From the NCBI RefSeq assembly GCF_023256195.1, contig NZ_JAGDWX010000013.1, positions 14,893 through 78,892 on the forward strand: DNA of 64,000 nt. The letters run 5' to 3'. Below, in pieces: positions 42,421-50,838 of the stretch. The notes beneath the pieces are model-generated. The model saw only the letters and a program-made list of their open reading frames with translations. It had not been told where the DNA came from and did no database searches. Source of the DNA: Acidithiobacillus sp. GTDB taxonomy: Bacteria; Pseudomonadota; Gammaproteobacteria; Acidithiobacillales; Acidithiobacillaceae. Both the position numbers and the translations under genes were made by a program. Position 1 is the stretch's first letter. The number at the start of each line of letters is the position of its first letter.

Positions 42421-43931
42421 TTGTGGGGCATGTCGGGCCGGTCGATGCGGCGTGGCGGGATGATGAGGACATAGGCCGCGAGCGCCGCCAGCAAGGCGAT
42501 CCACATGCACAGACGCAGCAGATTATTCATGCTGAGGGTTGCAGCCTCTACCCCGAGGAGGTGCTGCAGCTGCCACAGTGGCCAAGCGCTGTGGTGGTAG
42601 GGATCGATGCCGTCGCGCATCTGCGTGGCCGCCAGGGCACTGCCGCGGGTCCAGTAGACGCTGATCAGGCTGACACCGATGTTGGCACTGAAGACCCGAA
42701 TGAAATTACTGGTGGTGGCTGCCCGAGGGATCTCCGCCGCCGGCACCTCCGACAGCAGGATGAGGGTGAGAGGCACGAACAGACTGCCCACGGCCAAGCC
42801 CATCAGCAACATGGGTAAGAAGACGTCCCCCAGGCTGCTGATGGGGCTCAGACGAAAACTGCCGTAACTGGCGGCAAAGAGCAGAAAACAGAGGGCAGCC
42901 AGGCGCCGCAGTCCCACCAGGCCGCGCAGGCGATCCATGATTATGGACAGGGGAATGGCGCCGATGGCGATGGGCACCAGGACGATGCTTCCCCAAAAAC
43001 CGTTGTAGCCCAGATTCTGCTCGACCCACAGCGGCAGGGCCGCAGCCCAGCCCATGAACATGGCCCAGCCGAGGCAGAGCAGCAAGAGTCCCAGCCAGTA
43101 ATTGCGCTGCCGTAGATAGTGGAAACGCAGCAGCGGATGGCGCGCCTCGCTCTCTCGCCAGGCAAAGAGCACGAAGGCGATCAGGGCAAAGACGCTGCTC
43201 TGCAGAATCAGAGGCGAGTGCCACCAGCCATACTGCTCGCCATTGTCCAGGGTGATCTGCAGACCCATGAGGCCCGCGTAGAGCAGCAGGAAACCGACGA
43301 GATCGAAGGCGGGCAGCGTAGGGTCGCCAGGTTCGGCGGGGATCGCCCGGGCTCCCAGGACGGCAGCCACCAGCCACAGCGGCAGGGACAACCAGAAGAT
43401 CCAGCGAAAACCTGGTCCCGTCGCCAGCCAGCCGCCGATGGCCGGCCCGAAGAAGAAGGGCACCAGCATGGCGTTGCTCCAGAAGACCGTGACCAGGGCA
43501 TGCTTGCTCTTGGGGCTGTGGCGCAGAAAGAGACTCTGACTGAGGGGTACCAACAGACCGGCGGCCAAGCCTTCCAGGGTTCGCGAGAGCAGCATGATCC
43601 AAAGATTGTGGGTCGTGCCGCTGATGACGGAACCGACGGCCGCCACTACGGTGGCGGCCAGAAAGACCCGGCGCATGCCGAAGCGGGCGGTGGTCCAGGG
43701 CATCAGGGTGATGCCCAGCGACCAATTGACGATGAAGTAGGTCAAGGTCCAGAGCGCATGATCGCTGCTGGTGGCAAGCCCGCCCGCGACGTAGGGAAAA
43801 ATGGCCTGGATCCCGGCGCCCTCGAAGGAGCCGAGGGCAAGACCCAGACCGACGCCCACGAAGAGCGGCCAGGACTGGCGCAAGGGGCGAATATCGGCAT
43901 CGCCACTGAGGGCATGGGAATCGGCGGTCAT
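42348..43931 (-). CDS. DHA2-family (EmrB-like) multidrug MFS transporter
   Basis: A 527-residue MFS protein with about 14 helices: motif A-like region GITLMPWTTARFGMRRVFL, motif SRTLEGLAAGLLVPLSQSLFL as in EmrB/QacA, and a periplasmic loop before the last helix pair (YWTRGSALAATQMRDG). It probably exports hydrophobic or cationic compounds by proton antiport. An EmrA-type membrane fusion partner is absent. A divergent LysR-type gene lies 104 bp away and is its likely regulator. The C-terminal 24 codons overlap mscS. Confidence 0.88.
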   Translation of the reverse strand: MTADSHALSGDADIRPLRQSWPLFVGVGLGLALGSFEGAGIQAIFPYVAGGLATSSDHALWTLTYFIVNWSLGITLMPWTTARFGMRRVFLAATVVAAVGSVISGTTHNLWIMLLSRTLEGLAAGLLVPLSQSLFLRHSPKSKHALVTVFWSNAMLVPFFFGPAIGGWLATGPGFRWIFWLSLPLWLVAAVLGARAIPAEPGDPTLPAFDLVGFLLLYAGLMGLQITLDNGEQYGWWHSPLILQSSVFALIAFVLFAWRESEARHPLLRFHYLRQRNYWLGLLLLCLGWAMFMGWAAALPLWVEQNLGYNGFWGSIVLVPIAIGAIPLSIIMDRLRGLVGLRRLAALCFLLFAASYGSFRLSPISSLGDVFLPMLLMGLAVGSLFVPLTLILLSEVPAAEIPRAATTSNFIRVFSANIGVSLISVYWTRGSALAATQMRDGIDPYHHSAWPLWQLQHLLGVEAATLSMNNLLRLCMWIALLAALAAYVLIIPPRRIDRPDMPHNYVEEEELETGASTARDLPASTTS

Positions 43932-44035
43932 GACGTCACTCTAAGACCCCGGAATTCCATTGGACAAGTCGATATATTTACGCTCTAAAATAGGAATTAC
44001 CGATATCTACAGCTACGGGGTCCAGCTCTGCCATC

Positions 44036-44929
44036 GTGAAATATTCACCCGAGGATATCCTGATCTTTCTGGAAGTTGCAGAAGCGGGTGGCGTGGCGGC
44101 GGGATCACAGCGCCTCAATCGCAGCCAGCCGGCCGTCTCCGAGCGCCTCCAACACCTGCAGCGCGCCCTGGGCGAGCCGCTCTATCGCCGCTCCGGGCGT
44201 GGGATTCGCCTGACGGCCGCCGGCGAATCCCTGCTGCCCCTGGCCCGGCGTCTGCGCGAGGACCTCGCCGAGGTGGAGCTCTGGTCCGCCCATCGCCACA
44301 GCCTGCGCGACGGCGAACTGCGCATCGCCGCCAGCAGCACGGTGGCCAACTACTTCCTGCTGGAGCATCTGGCGGAGTTCCGCAGCCGCTATCCGGGTAT
44401 CGGCCTGCGCCTGAAGGCCGGCCCCTTGGAGCGCGATATCCGCTGGTCCGACTGGGATCTCATCTTTACGGAAGAGGCTCTGGCGGCCAGCAGCCTGCCC
44501 AGCTCGATGCGGCAGATCCCCTGGCGCCGTGACGAGATCGTCGCCATACTGCCGCGAGATCATCCCTGGGTGCGTGCCGGTCGCCGGAGCGTCGACTGGC
44601 CGACGGTGCTGACCCAGCCCATCGTCTGGCGAGAACCCCATTCCGGAGTACGGCAGCGGGTGGAAGCGGCCCTGGCTGCCGCCGGCCTGCGACCGCAGTA
44701 TGCCGTGGAGGTCACGGGCATCGAGGCCCTGCGCGATGCGGTGGCGGCGGGCCTAGGTCTTGGCTTCGGCTCCGTAGAGGCCTTGGACAAGGTCCACTGG
44801 CCCTTGGCCTCCCTGCATCTGGACCCGCCCCGCGGCTTGTTCTGGGACCTCTACCTCGTCTATCCCATCGGCGAACGGCGCTCCCGTGCCCTGCAGGCCC
44901 TGTTGGAGGTGCTGGCCCTGGATATCTGA
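44036..44929 (+). CDS. LysR-type transcriptional regulator
   Basis: A 297-residue LTTR. The N-terminal winged HTH (about 1-60) reads FLEVAEAGGVAAGSQRLNRSQPAVSERLQHLQRALGEPLYRRSGRG in parts, with the usual linker helix and a periplasmic-binding-protein-like effector domain (about 90-295). It is divergent from the DHA2 transporter and likely controls it and itself through the 104-bp intergenic region. The start is GTG. The effector is unknown. Confidence 0.93.
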   Translation: MKYSPEDILIFLEVAEAGGVAAGSQRLNRSQPAVSERLQHLQRALGEPLYRRSGRGIRLTAAGESLLPLARRLREDLAEVELWSAHRHSLRDGELRIAASSTVANYFLLEHLAEFRSRYPGIGLRLKAGPLERDIRWSDWDLIFTEEALAASSLPSSMRQIPWRRDEIVAILPRDHPWVRAGRRSVDWPTVLTQPIVWREPHSGVRQRVEAALAAAGLRPQYAVEVTGIEALRDAVAAGLGLGFGSVEALDKVHWPLASLHLDPPRGLFWDLYLVYPIGERRSRALQALLEVLALDI

Positions 44930-44942
44930 AGCAATCCCAGGC

Positions 44943-45857
44943 TCAGCGATCCGCCAGCAGGCCCCCACCCTCCAACAGCACGAAGGCGCCGGAGCCACCC
45001 GCCGGATGCTCGAGCCAGATGAGGGGATAGGGAAGGTCGCGCGCCAGCAGGGTGTGCTCGGCATCACCCGTTTCCACCACCAGAGCGCCACCCGGCAGCA
45101 GATGCGCGTGGGCCTGATCCAGCAGGGGCAGGATGCAGTCCAAGCCGTCCTCACCGGCGGCCAGGGCAAGGCGCGGCTCGTGCCGATACTCCGGGGGTAG
45201 TTGGGCCATGGCGGCGGCATCGACGTAGGGCGGATTGCTGACGATGAGATCGAAACGGGCATCGCCCACGGCGCTGAAGAGATCGGACGGGTAGAGGCGT
45301 ATGCGCTCCTCCAGATCGTGACGACGAACGTTCTCGGCCGCCAGTTCCAGCACCTCCGGGGAAATATCCACCGCATCCACCGTGGCCTCGGGGAATCGTA
45401 AGGCAAGGGCCACGGCCATGCAGCCGGAACCGGTGCCGATCTCGAGGATGCGGCGTACCCCTTCGGCCCGCACCCAGGGGGCAAAACCCTCCTCGATGAA
45501 AGGCTCGAGCAGACTGCGGGGAATGAGCACGCGCTCGTCCACGGCGAAACGCAGGCCGGCAAACCAGGCCTCGCCCAGAATATAGGCAGTGGGTCGGCGC
45601 AGGATCTCGCGCTGGTAGAAGGCGTCGAGAATCCGCTCCGCCTCGGACCGGGTTACCCGGCACGAAAGGACCTCCGGCAGATCCTCGGGTTCCAGGTCGA
45701 GGCGGCGGGCAACGAGGGCGCAGGCCTCGGCCCGGGGCGTCTGGAAACCCTGGCTGCAATCGATGGCGGCGGCGCTGAAGCGGCTCCAGCCATAGCGGCA
45801 GAAGTCGCCGATGCGGCGCAGGGAATCGCCCAAGGCCAAGTACTGTCGGCGCTCCAT
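44943..45857 (-). CDS. prmB: PrmB, ribosomal protein uL3 glutamine methyltransferase
   Basis: A 304-residue SAM-dependent N5-glutamine methyltransferase of the HemK family. The SAM site is RILEIGTGSGCMAVALAL (about 140-157) and the catalytic NPPY is in IVSNPPYVDA (about 205). The N-terminal ARRLDLEPEDLPEVLSCRVTRSEA and LIPRSLLEPFIEEGF (PrmB type has PRSxxxE(L)I) favour PrmB, which modifies protein L3, over PrmC. It follows the exonuclease gene on the - strand by 8 bp. Confidence 0.92.
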   Translation of the reverse strand: MERRQYLALGDSLRRIGDFCRYGWSRFSAAAIDCSQGFQTPRAEACALVARRLDLEPEDLPEVLSCRVTRSEAERILDAFYQREILRRPTAYILGEAWFAGLRFAVDERVLIPRSLLEPFIEEGFAPWVRAEGVRRILEIGTGSGCMAVALALRFPEATVDAVDISPEVLELAAENVRRHDLEERIRLYPSDLFSAVGDARFDLIVSNPPYVDAAAMAQLPPEYRHEPRLALAAGEDGLDCILPLLDQAHAHLLPGGALVVETGDAEHTLLARDLPYPLIWLEHPAGGSGAFVLLEGGGLLADR

Positions 45858-45865
45858 CGGCGCTC

Positions 45866-46627
45866 CTAGTCCAGTTCCAACCACACGGGACAATGGTCCG
45901 CCCCGCGTACCTCGGTGGCGATGCCAGCCCCCTTGAGGCGTCCCAGCAGACTTTCGTGTACCCAGAAGTAATCGAGACGCCAGCCCACGTCCCGCTCCCG
46001 AGCACCGCTGCGTAGGCTCCACCAGGAGTAGGTGCGCGCCTCGGGGTGGAGGTGGCGGAAACTGTCGACGAAGCCCGCGTCTTGCCAGCGGTCGAGCCAG
46101 GCGCGTTCTTCCGGTAGGAAGCCCGAAACCTTGCGGTTGGCCTCGGGCCGGGCCAGATCCTGGGGCGTGTGGGCGGTATTGACGTCGCCGCAGAAAATCA
46201 CCGGTCGTCCCCGGCGCACCACGGCCAGCACCTGCTCCAGGAAAAAAGCATAGAACTCCAGTTTGAAGGCGAGCCTCTGCGCATCCTTCTTGCCGTTGGG
46301 AAAATAGACATTGTAGAGGTCGAAGTCGCCGCAATCGGTAACCACGACCCGCCCCTCGGCATCGAAATCGGCGCGGCCGATACCGCTGCGCAGGGCTTTG
46401 CAGGGAGCGCGGAAAAAGGTGGCGACGCCGCTGTAGCCGGGCCGCTGCGCTTCGGCCCACAGGCTCTCAAAGCCGGGCAGACGTCCCTCTTCCGCATCCA
46501 GCTGCTGCGCCTGGACCTTGGTTTCCTGGACACAGAGTACGTCCATGGGCGTGGCCGCCACCCAGTCGCGCAGACCGTGCCGGAGGGCCGCTCGCCAGCC
46601 GTTGACATTCCAGCTGTACAGACGCAC
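45866..46627 (-). CDS. Exonuclease III family AP endonuclease (first copy)
   Basis: A 253-residue member of the ExoIII/APE1 family that cleaves at abasic sites in DNA repair. Active-site segments are SWNVNGWRAAL, CVQETKVQ (metal-binding Glu), YNVYFPNG, FCGDVNTAHTPQDLARP (Asp-Asn), TYSWWSLR, WRLDYFWV and ADHCPVWLELD (catalytic His). The GTG at 46627 is in a GTGA overlap with the upstream small gene. This copy is nearer to ExoA of Gram-positives and archaea, unlike the second copy at 48498. Confidence 0.93.
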   Translation of the reverse strand: MRLYSWNVNGWRAALRHGLRDWVAATPMDVLCVQETKVQAQQLDAEEGRLPGFESLWAEAQRPGYSGVATFFRAPCKALRSGIGRADFDAEGRVVVTDCGDFDLYNVYFPNGKKDAQRLAFKLEFYAFFLEQVLAVVRRGRPVIFCGDVNTAHTPQDLARPEANRKVSGFLPEERAWLDRWQDAGFVDSFRHLHPEARTYSWWSLRSGARERDVGWRLDYFWVHESLLGRLKGAGIATEVRGADHCPVWLELD

Positions 46628-46906
46628 TCAGCGCACCACCCGGACGGCGAGAAAATCGCCATCCTCCAGCACCCGCTGCAACAGCACGCGACCGGCCGCA
46701 GCGTCGGCCCGATCCTCGGGAAGCAGGGCCAGACCCTCGCGGGCGGCACTGGGGCTGATGACGCCGTGGCGCAGTGCCAGGTGGTAGAGCACCTGGACGC
46801 TGCGCGCCTGCTCTGCGCTGTTTTCCATCTCGCCCTGAAACGCGGCCGTGGGTCCGCCATAGAAGTGCAGCTTACGGATGTGCTGAGTGTCGGGCAGGGT
46901 CGGCAT
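46628..46906 (-). CDS. Small hypothetical protein between rlmJ and exonuclease gene
   Basis: I do not recognise this 92-residue protein. It contains no signal peptide or membrane helix. The sequence is mixed: IRKLHFYGGPTAAFQGEMENSAEQARSVQVLYHLALRHGVIS followed by an acidic helix and LLQRVLEDGDFLAVRVVR; the segment is cited in two parts. It overlaps the exonuclease by 4 bp and begins 6 bp after rlmJ, so it is cotranscribed and translated with both. Codon use looks like its neighbours, so I consider it a real gene. Confidence 0.65.
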   Translation of the reverse strand: MPTLPDTQHIRKLHFYGGPTAAFQGEMENSAEQARSVQVLYHLALRHGVISPSAAREGLALLPEDRADAAAGRVLLQRVLEDGDFLAVRVVR

Positions 46907-46912
46907 GGTCGC

Positions 46913-47809
46913 TCATTCCTTGACGGTGGCTTGGTGGCGGCGCGCTGGTCGCGTGTCCTCCCGGGCGGGAACGCTTCGGGGCAGGGCGCGGTAGGAGAGA
47001 TCCCAGAATCCCCCACGGGCCAGCACCGGTCCCAGCGCCGCCAGGGCGGCCAGGAGACGCTCGCGCAGACCCCAGGGTGGGCGCACGAGGATGAGACCGG
47101 AACCTACCAGATGGGCGCCGCCGATTTCCGGTTCCTGGCGCAGTTCCACCACCTCGAAATCCAGGGTGCGCTGGAGGGCCTGAAAAAGTCGCGAGATCAT
47201 ACCGCGAACCTTGATGGGATACCAGACGATCTGGCAGCCCTGCGGCCAGCGCGTGTGCGCGGTAAGGATGGCGCTGGCCAGGGCCTCCCACTCGTCGCGG
47301 CGCTCGAAGGGCGGATCCATGAGTATCAGTCCGCGCTTTTCCGGCGGCGGCAGGTGGGCGCGCAGCACCGCGTAACCGTCTTCGCCCAGCACGCTGGTGC
47401 GTCCCCGCCCGCCCAGGGCCTCACGCAGCCGTTCACGCACGCCCGCCACCGTCTCCGCCAGCACCATGCGGTCCTGGGGACGCAGCAGGCGGGCGGCGAT
47501 GACGGGTGAGCCCGGGTAGTGCTGCAGGACGCCGTCCTCAGCCCCTTCCTTCAGCAGGTCGAGCCAGGGCGACAGGCCCGTCAGTTCTCGACGCGCGACC
47601 CAGACCTTGTCCACCCCCAGACGGTTCTCGCCCTCGCTGGTCAGCCGATAGTGGCCAGCACCGGCATGGGTCTCCAGATAGAACAGGGGGGAATCCTTCT
47701 GCAGCAGACGTTCCAGGGCGAGACTCAGGGTGAGATGCTTGAAGCAGTCGGCGGCATTGCCGGCATGATGGTCGTGGCTGTAGTTCACGGGCGCCTTTGG
47801 TCTTGGCAT
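46913..47809 (-). CDS. rlmJ: RlmJ, 23S rRNA A2030 N6-methyltransferase
   Basis: A 298-residue Rossmann-type methyltransferase that modifies A2030 in 23S rRNA. Family segments are NYSHDHHAGNAADCFKHLTL at the N-terminus, LETHAGAGHYRL, the catalytic LILMDPPFE (DPPF, about 165) and CQIVWYPIK. The start ATG has a conventional short spacing to the divergent GST gene (78 bp gap). It heads the - strand run rlmJ-hypothetical-exonuclease-prmB. Confidence 0.95.
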   Translation of the reverse strand: MPRPKAPVNYSHDHHAGNAADCFKHLTLSLALERLLQKDSPLFYLETHAGAGHYRLTSEGENRLGVDKVWVARRELTGLSPWLDLLKEGAEDGVLQHYPGSPVIAARLLRPQDRMVLAETVAGVRERLREALGGRGRTSVLGEDGYAVLRAHLPPPEKRGLILMDPPFERRDEWEALASAILTAHTRWPQGCQIVWYPIKVRGMISRLFQALQRTLDFEVVELRQEPEIGGAHLVGSGLILVRPPWGLRERLLAALAALGPVLARGGFWDLSYRALPRSVPAREDTRPARRHQATVKE

Positions 47810-47887
47810 GGTCGTCGGGCTCGGTCATGATAGCAGAAAGTCGTTTGCTGTCGGGATCTGGTCCCACCCGTTGCGAGGAGAAGCACC

Positions 47888-48493
47888 ATGCGCCTGTACG
47901 CCACGCCCACCAGCCCTTACGCCCGCAAGGTACGCATCGTCCTGGCGGAAAAGCGCATTCCCTACGATCTGGAGTGGGTGGATCTGCGTAGCCCGGACCA
48001 CCCCGTCAAGACCGTCAACCCCCTCGGCAAGATTCCCGTGCTGGTATTGAACGATGGCACGCCGGTCTACGATTCCAGCGTCATCGTCCAGTATCTCGAC
48101 CTGGCCCACCCGCAGCCCCCGCTCATTCCGGCGGATTTGCCGGGCCGCCTGCGCGCCCTGCGCGGCGAGGCTCTGGCCGATGGCATCATGGACAGCACCA
48201 TCACCTGGGTCATGGAACAGCGGCATAGCAGCGACTGTCAGGATGCTGCCCTGCTGGCGCGAATGCGCAGCAAGGTGATCACCGCCCTGTCCATGCTGCA
48301 GGCGCAGGTGCCGCAGTGGCAGGAAAAGGACAAGACCGAGCACTTGGAGCTGCCGGAAATAGCGGCCATCGCCGCCATCGCCTATGTCGATCTGCGCGCC
48401 CCCGAATTTTTGCTGGGGTTTGCGGAGCTGATGGGATGGTATCAGCGCATGCGCCAACGCCCCAGCATTGCCGATACCGCCGCCACGGCCTAG
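47888..48493 (+). CDS. Glutathione S-transferase family protein (YibF-like)
   Basis: A 201-residue GST with an N-terminal thioredoxin fold (MRLYATPTSPYARKVRIVLAE, and NPLGKIPVLVLNDG with the cis-Pro before Val) and a helical C-terminal domain (about 85-200). The residue after SP is Tyr-Ala rather than a CxxC, so it is not a glutaredoxin. Substrate unknown; the YibF branch binds glutathione but has little known activity. The second exonuclease gene starts 4 bp after its stop. Confidence 0.88.
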   Translation: MRLYATPTSPYARKVRIVLAEKRIPYDLEWVDLRSPDHPVKTVNPLGKIPVLVLNDGTPVYDSSVIVQYLDLAHPQPPLIPADLPGRLRALRGEALADGIMDSTITWVMEQRHSSDCQDAALLARMRSKVITALSMLQAQVPQWQEKDKTEHLELPEIAAIAAIAYVDLRAPEFLLGFAELMGWYQRMRQRPSIADTAATA

Positions 48494-48497
48494 CCGC

Positions 48498-49274
48498 GTG
48501 CAGATCACGAGCTGGAACGTCAATTCCCTGAAGGTACGCCTGCCTCAGGTGGAAGCCTTTCTCGAGGACCACCAGCCCGACCTCCTCTGTCTGCAGGAAA
48601 CCAAGCTTCCGGACGAGCGTTTTCCCACCGAGGCCCTGCACGCGCGGGGCTACACGGCCTTGTATCACGGTCAGAGCGCCTACAACGGTGTGGCCATGCT
48701 CAGTCGCGGGGTTCTGGGGGATCCGGAATGCGGCCTGGCCGACGGCGACGCGCAGCCCCAAGCCCGCCTCTGCGCGGCCAGCCATGGGGCGCTGCGCGTC
48801 GTGAATGTCTATGTGCCCAACGGCCAGGCCCTGGACAGCGATAAGTATGCCTACAAGCTGCGCTGGCTGGCGGCCCTGCGCGACTATCTGCGGGACGCCC
48901 TGATGCGCTGGCCGCAGCTGGTGGTACTGGGCGACTTCAACATCGCCCCCGCCGCCTCGGACGTCTTCGACGCCGAGGCCTGGGGCGAGGATATCCTCTG
49001 TTCTCCCCCCGAGCGCGCCGCCCTGAGATCTCTGGAGGAACTGGGGCTTGTGGACGCATACCGAGCTCTCCATCCAGAGGGTCGGGAATTTACCTGGTGG
49101 GACTATCGCGCCGCCGGCTTTCGCCGCGATCGCGGTCTGCGCATCGACCTCATCCTCGTATCCACGGCCCTGTGGCCACAGGTACGTCGGGTGGTCGTGC
49201 ATCGTGAGCAGCGGGCTGTGGAACGCCCCTCGGATCACGCGCCCGTGTCCCTCTTTCTGGAGCAAACACCATGA
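48498..49274 (+). CDS. xthA: Exonuclease III family AP endonuclease (second copy, XthA type)
   Basis: A 258-residue ExoIII-type enzyme: ITSWNVNSLKVRLPQVEAFL, LLCLQETKLPDERFP, VNVYVPNGQALDSDKYAYKL, VLGDFNIAPAASDVFDAE, FTWWDYRAAGFRRDRGLRIDLILV and the catalytic PSDHAPVSLFLE. The spacing and DRGLRID motif are of the E. coli XthA branch, unlike the first copy 1.9 kb upstream. The GTG at 48498 was chosen because it gives the canonical N-terminus. hemH overlaps the end by 4 bp (ATGA). Confidence 0.94.
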   Translation: MQITSWNVNSLKVRLPQVEAFLEDHQPDLLCLQETKLPDERFPTEALHARGYTALYHGQSAYNGVAMLSRGVLGDPECGLADGDAQPQARLCAASHGALRVVNVYVPNGQALDSDKYAYKLRWLAALRDYLRDALMRWPQLVVLGDFNIAPAASDVFDAEAWGEDILCSPPERAALRSLEELGLVDAYRALHPEGREFTWWDYRAAGFRRDRGLRIDLILVSTALWPQVRRVVVHREQRAVERPSDHAPVSLFLEQTP

Positions 49275-50251
49275 TCGGCATACTCTTGGTCAATCTGGGC
49301 ACCCCCGATGCCCCCACCACTCCAGCCCTGCGCCGCTATCTGCGGGAATTCCTGAGCGATCGCCGGGTGGTAGAGATTCCGCCCATCCTGTGGTGGCCCA
49401 TTCTCAACGGCCCCATCCTCCTAACTCGGCCGGCCCGCTCGGCGCGGGCCTACGCTCGAGTGTGGATGCCCGAAGGCTCTCCCCTGCTCGTCTACAGTCA
49501 GCGGCTTGCCCGTGGGCTGCAGGAGATCTGGGATGGCGAAGGGGCGGGAAGGGTGCAGGTGGAGCTGGCCATGCGCTACGGCAATCCGTCCGTGGCCAAG
49601 GGCATGCAGAGGCTCTGGGACGCGGGTTGTCGCAAGATCCTGGTGGTACCCCTCTACCCCCAGTATGCCGCGGCTACGACGGCCTCCACTTTCGATGCCG
49701 TCGCCCGCACCCTCATGGGCTGGCGCGAGATTCCCGCCCTACGCCTGGTGCGCGACTGGCACAATCACCCGCTCTATATCGCCAATCTCGCACGCAGCGT
49801 GCGCGAGCACTGGCAGGCCCATGGGGAGCCGGACCGGCTGCTCATTTCCTTCCACGGCCTGCCGGAACGCTGTGTCGCCCTGGGCGATCCCTACCGGAGC
49901 CAATGCGAACACACCACGGCCCTCCTCGTGGAAGCCCTTGGACTGGATTCAGAGCGCTACCTGCAGACCTTTCAGAGCCGCTTTGGCCCAGCCAAGTGGC
50001 TGCAGCCCTACACGGACAAGACCCTGGAAGCCTTGGGAAAGGCGGGCGTCGGTCGGGTCGACTGCCTGTGTCCGGGCTTCAGCGCCGATTGCCTGGAAAC
50101 CCTGGACGAGATCGCCGTCGAAGGGCGCGAGACCTTTATCGAGGCGGGCGGCGGGGACATGCACTACATTCCGGCACTGAACGACGATCCTCAGTGGATC
50201 GCGGATTTTGCCCGCATTCTCGCACCACACTGGCAGGGTTGGGACGACTGA
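49271..50251 (+). CDS. hemH: Ferrochelatase
   Basis: A 326-residue ferrochelatase that inserts Fe(II) into protoporphyrin IX, the last step of heme synthesis. Landmarks are GILLVNLGTPDAPTTPALRRYL, VVPLYPQYAAATTAS, the catalytic His in LISFHGLPERCV, YRSQCEHTT, FQSRFGPAKWLQPYTD and the metal-binding Glu region LETLDEI. It is encoded 39 kb from hemCDB and overlaps xthA by 4 bp. Protoporphyrin genes are not next to it. Confidence 0.97.
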   Translation: MIGILLVNLGTPDAPTTPALRRYLREFLSDRRVVEIPPILWWPILNGPILLTRPARSARAYARVWMPEGSPLLVYSQRLARGLQEIWDGEGAGRVQVELAMRYGNPSVAKGMQRLWDAGCRKILVVPLYPQYAAATTASTFDAVARTLMGWREIPALRLVRDWHNHPLYIANLARSVREHWQAHGEPDRLLISFHGLPERCVALGDPYRSQCEHTTALLVEALGLDSERYLQTFQSRFGPAKWLQPYTDKTLEALGKAGVGRVDCLCPGFSADCLETLDEIAVEGRETFIEAGGGDMHYIPALNDDPQWIADFARILAPHWQGWDD

Positions 50252-50352
50252 CGCCGCTGCGGCACACAAGACGGCTTTCCCCGTCGCCGCACAAGGTTTA
50301 GACTCCCTGAAGGATTCTGCCACCTCAACCTGCGAGCCGAGGACCCGCCACC

Positions 50353-50838
50353 ATGATCATCGCCAAGGATACCGTCGTCACCATCGATTACTCTCTCACC
50401 GACGAGGAGGGAGAGCTCATCGACAGTTCTGAAGGCGAGGAGCCCCTCGTCTACCTGCACGGCCATCACGGTATCATACCGGGCCTCGAGGAGGCTCTGG
50501 CCGGGCACCAGGAAGGGGACCGGCTGGAAGTGACCATCCCCCCCGAGGAGGGTTACGGGGACTGGGACGAGGACCTGGTGGAAATCGTCTCGGTGTCGGA
50601 TTTCGACGATCCCGAAACCCTCGAGGTGGGAGCACAATTCGAGACCGACACGGAAGAGGGTCCGCGGCTGGCAACCATCATCGAGATCGAGGGGGGTGAG
50701 GTTACGGTAGACCTGAATCACCCCCTGGCCGGAATGACCCTGAACTTCGACATCGTCGTGCGCAATGTGCGCGCGGCGACGGCGGAAGAGCTGGCACACG
50801 GCCACCCCCACGGCGCAGGGGCGCACGAGCACGATTGA
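50353..50838 (+). CDS. slyD: SlyD-like FKBP-type peptidyl-prolyl isomerase
   Basis: A 161-residue FKBP with inserted IF domain (about 70-130): VTIDYSLTDEEGELIDSS, GHHGIIPGLEEALAGHQEGDRLEVTIPPEEGYG in parts and DLNHPLAGMTLNFDIVV. It catalyses prolyl isomerisation and binds unfolded chains. The C-terminal tail AHGHPHGAGAHEHD holds five histidines, a shorter version of the metal-binding tail of E. coli SlyD, so Ni or Cu binding is plausible. The anmK start overlaps by 4 bp. Confidence 0.94.
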   Translation: MIIAKDTVVTIDYSLTDEEGELIDSSEGEEPLVYLHGHHGIIPGLEEALAGHQEGDRLEVTIPPEEGYGDWDEDLVEIVSVSDFDDPETLEVGAQFETDTEEGPRLATIIEIEGGEVTVDLNHPLAGMTLNFDIVVRNVRAATAEELAHGHPHGAGAHEHD

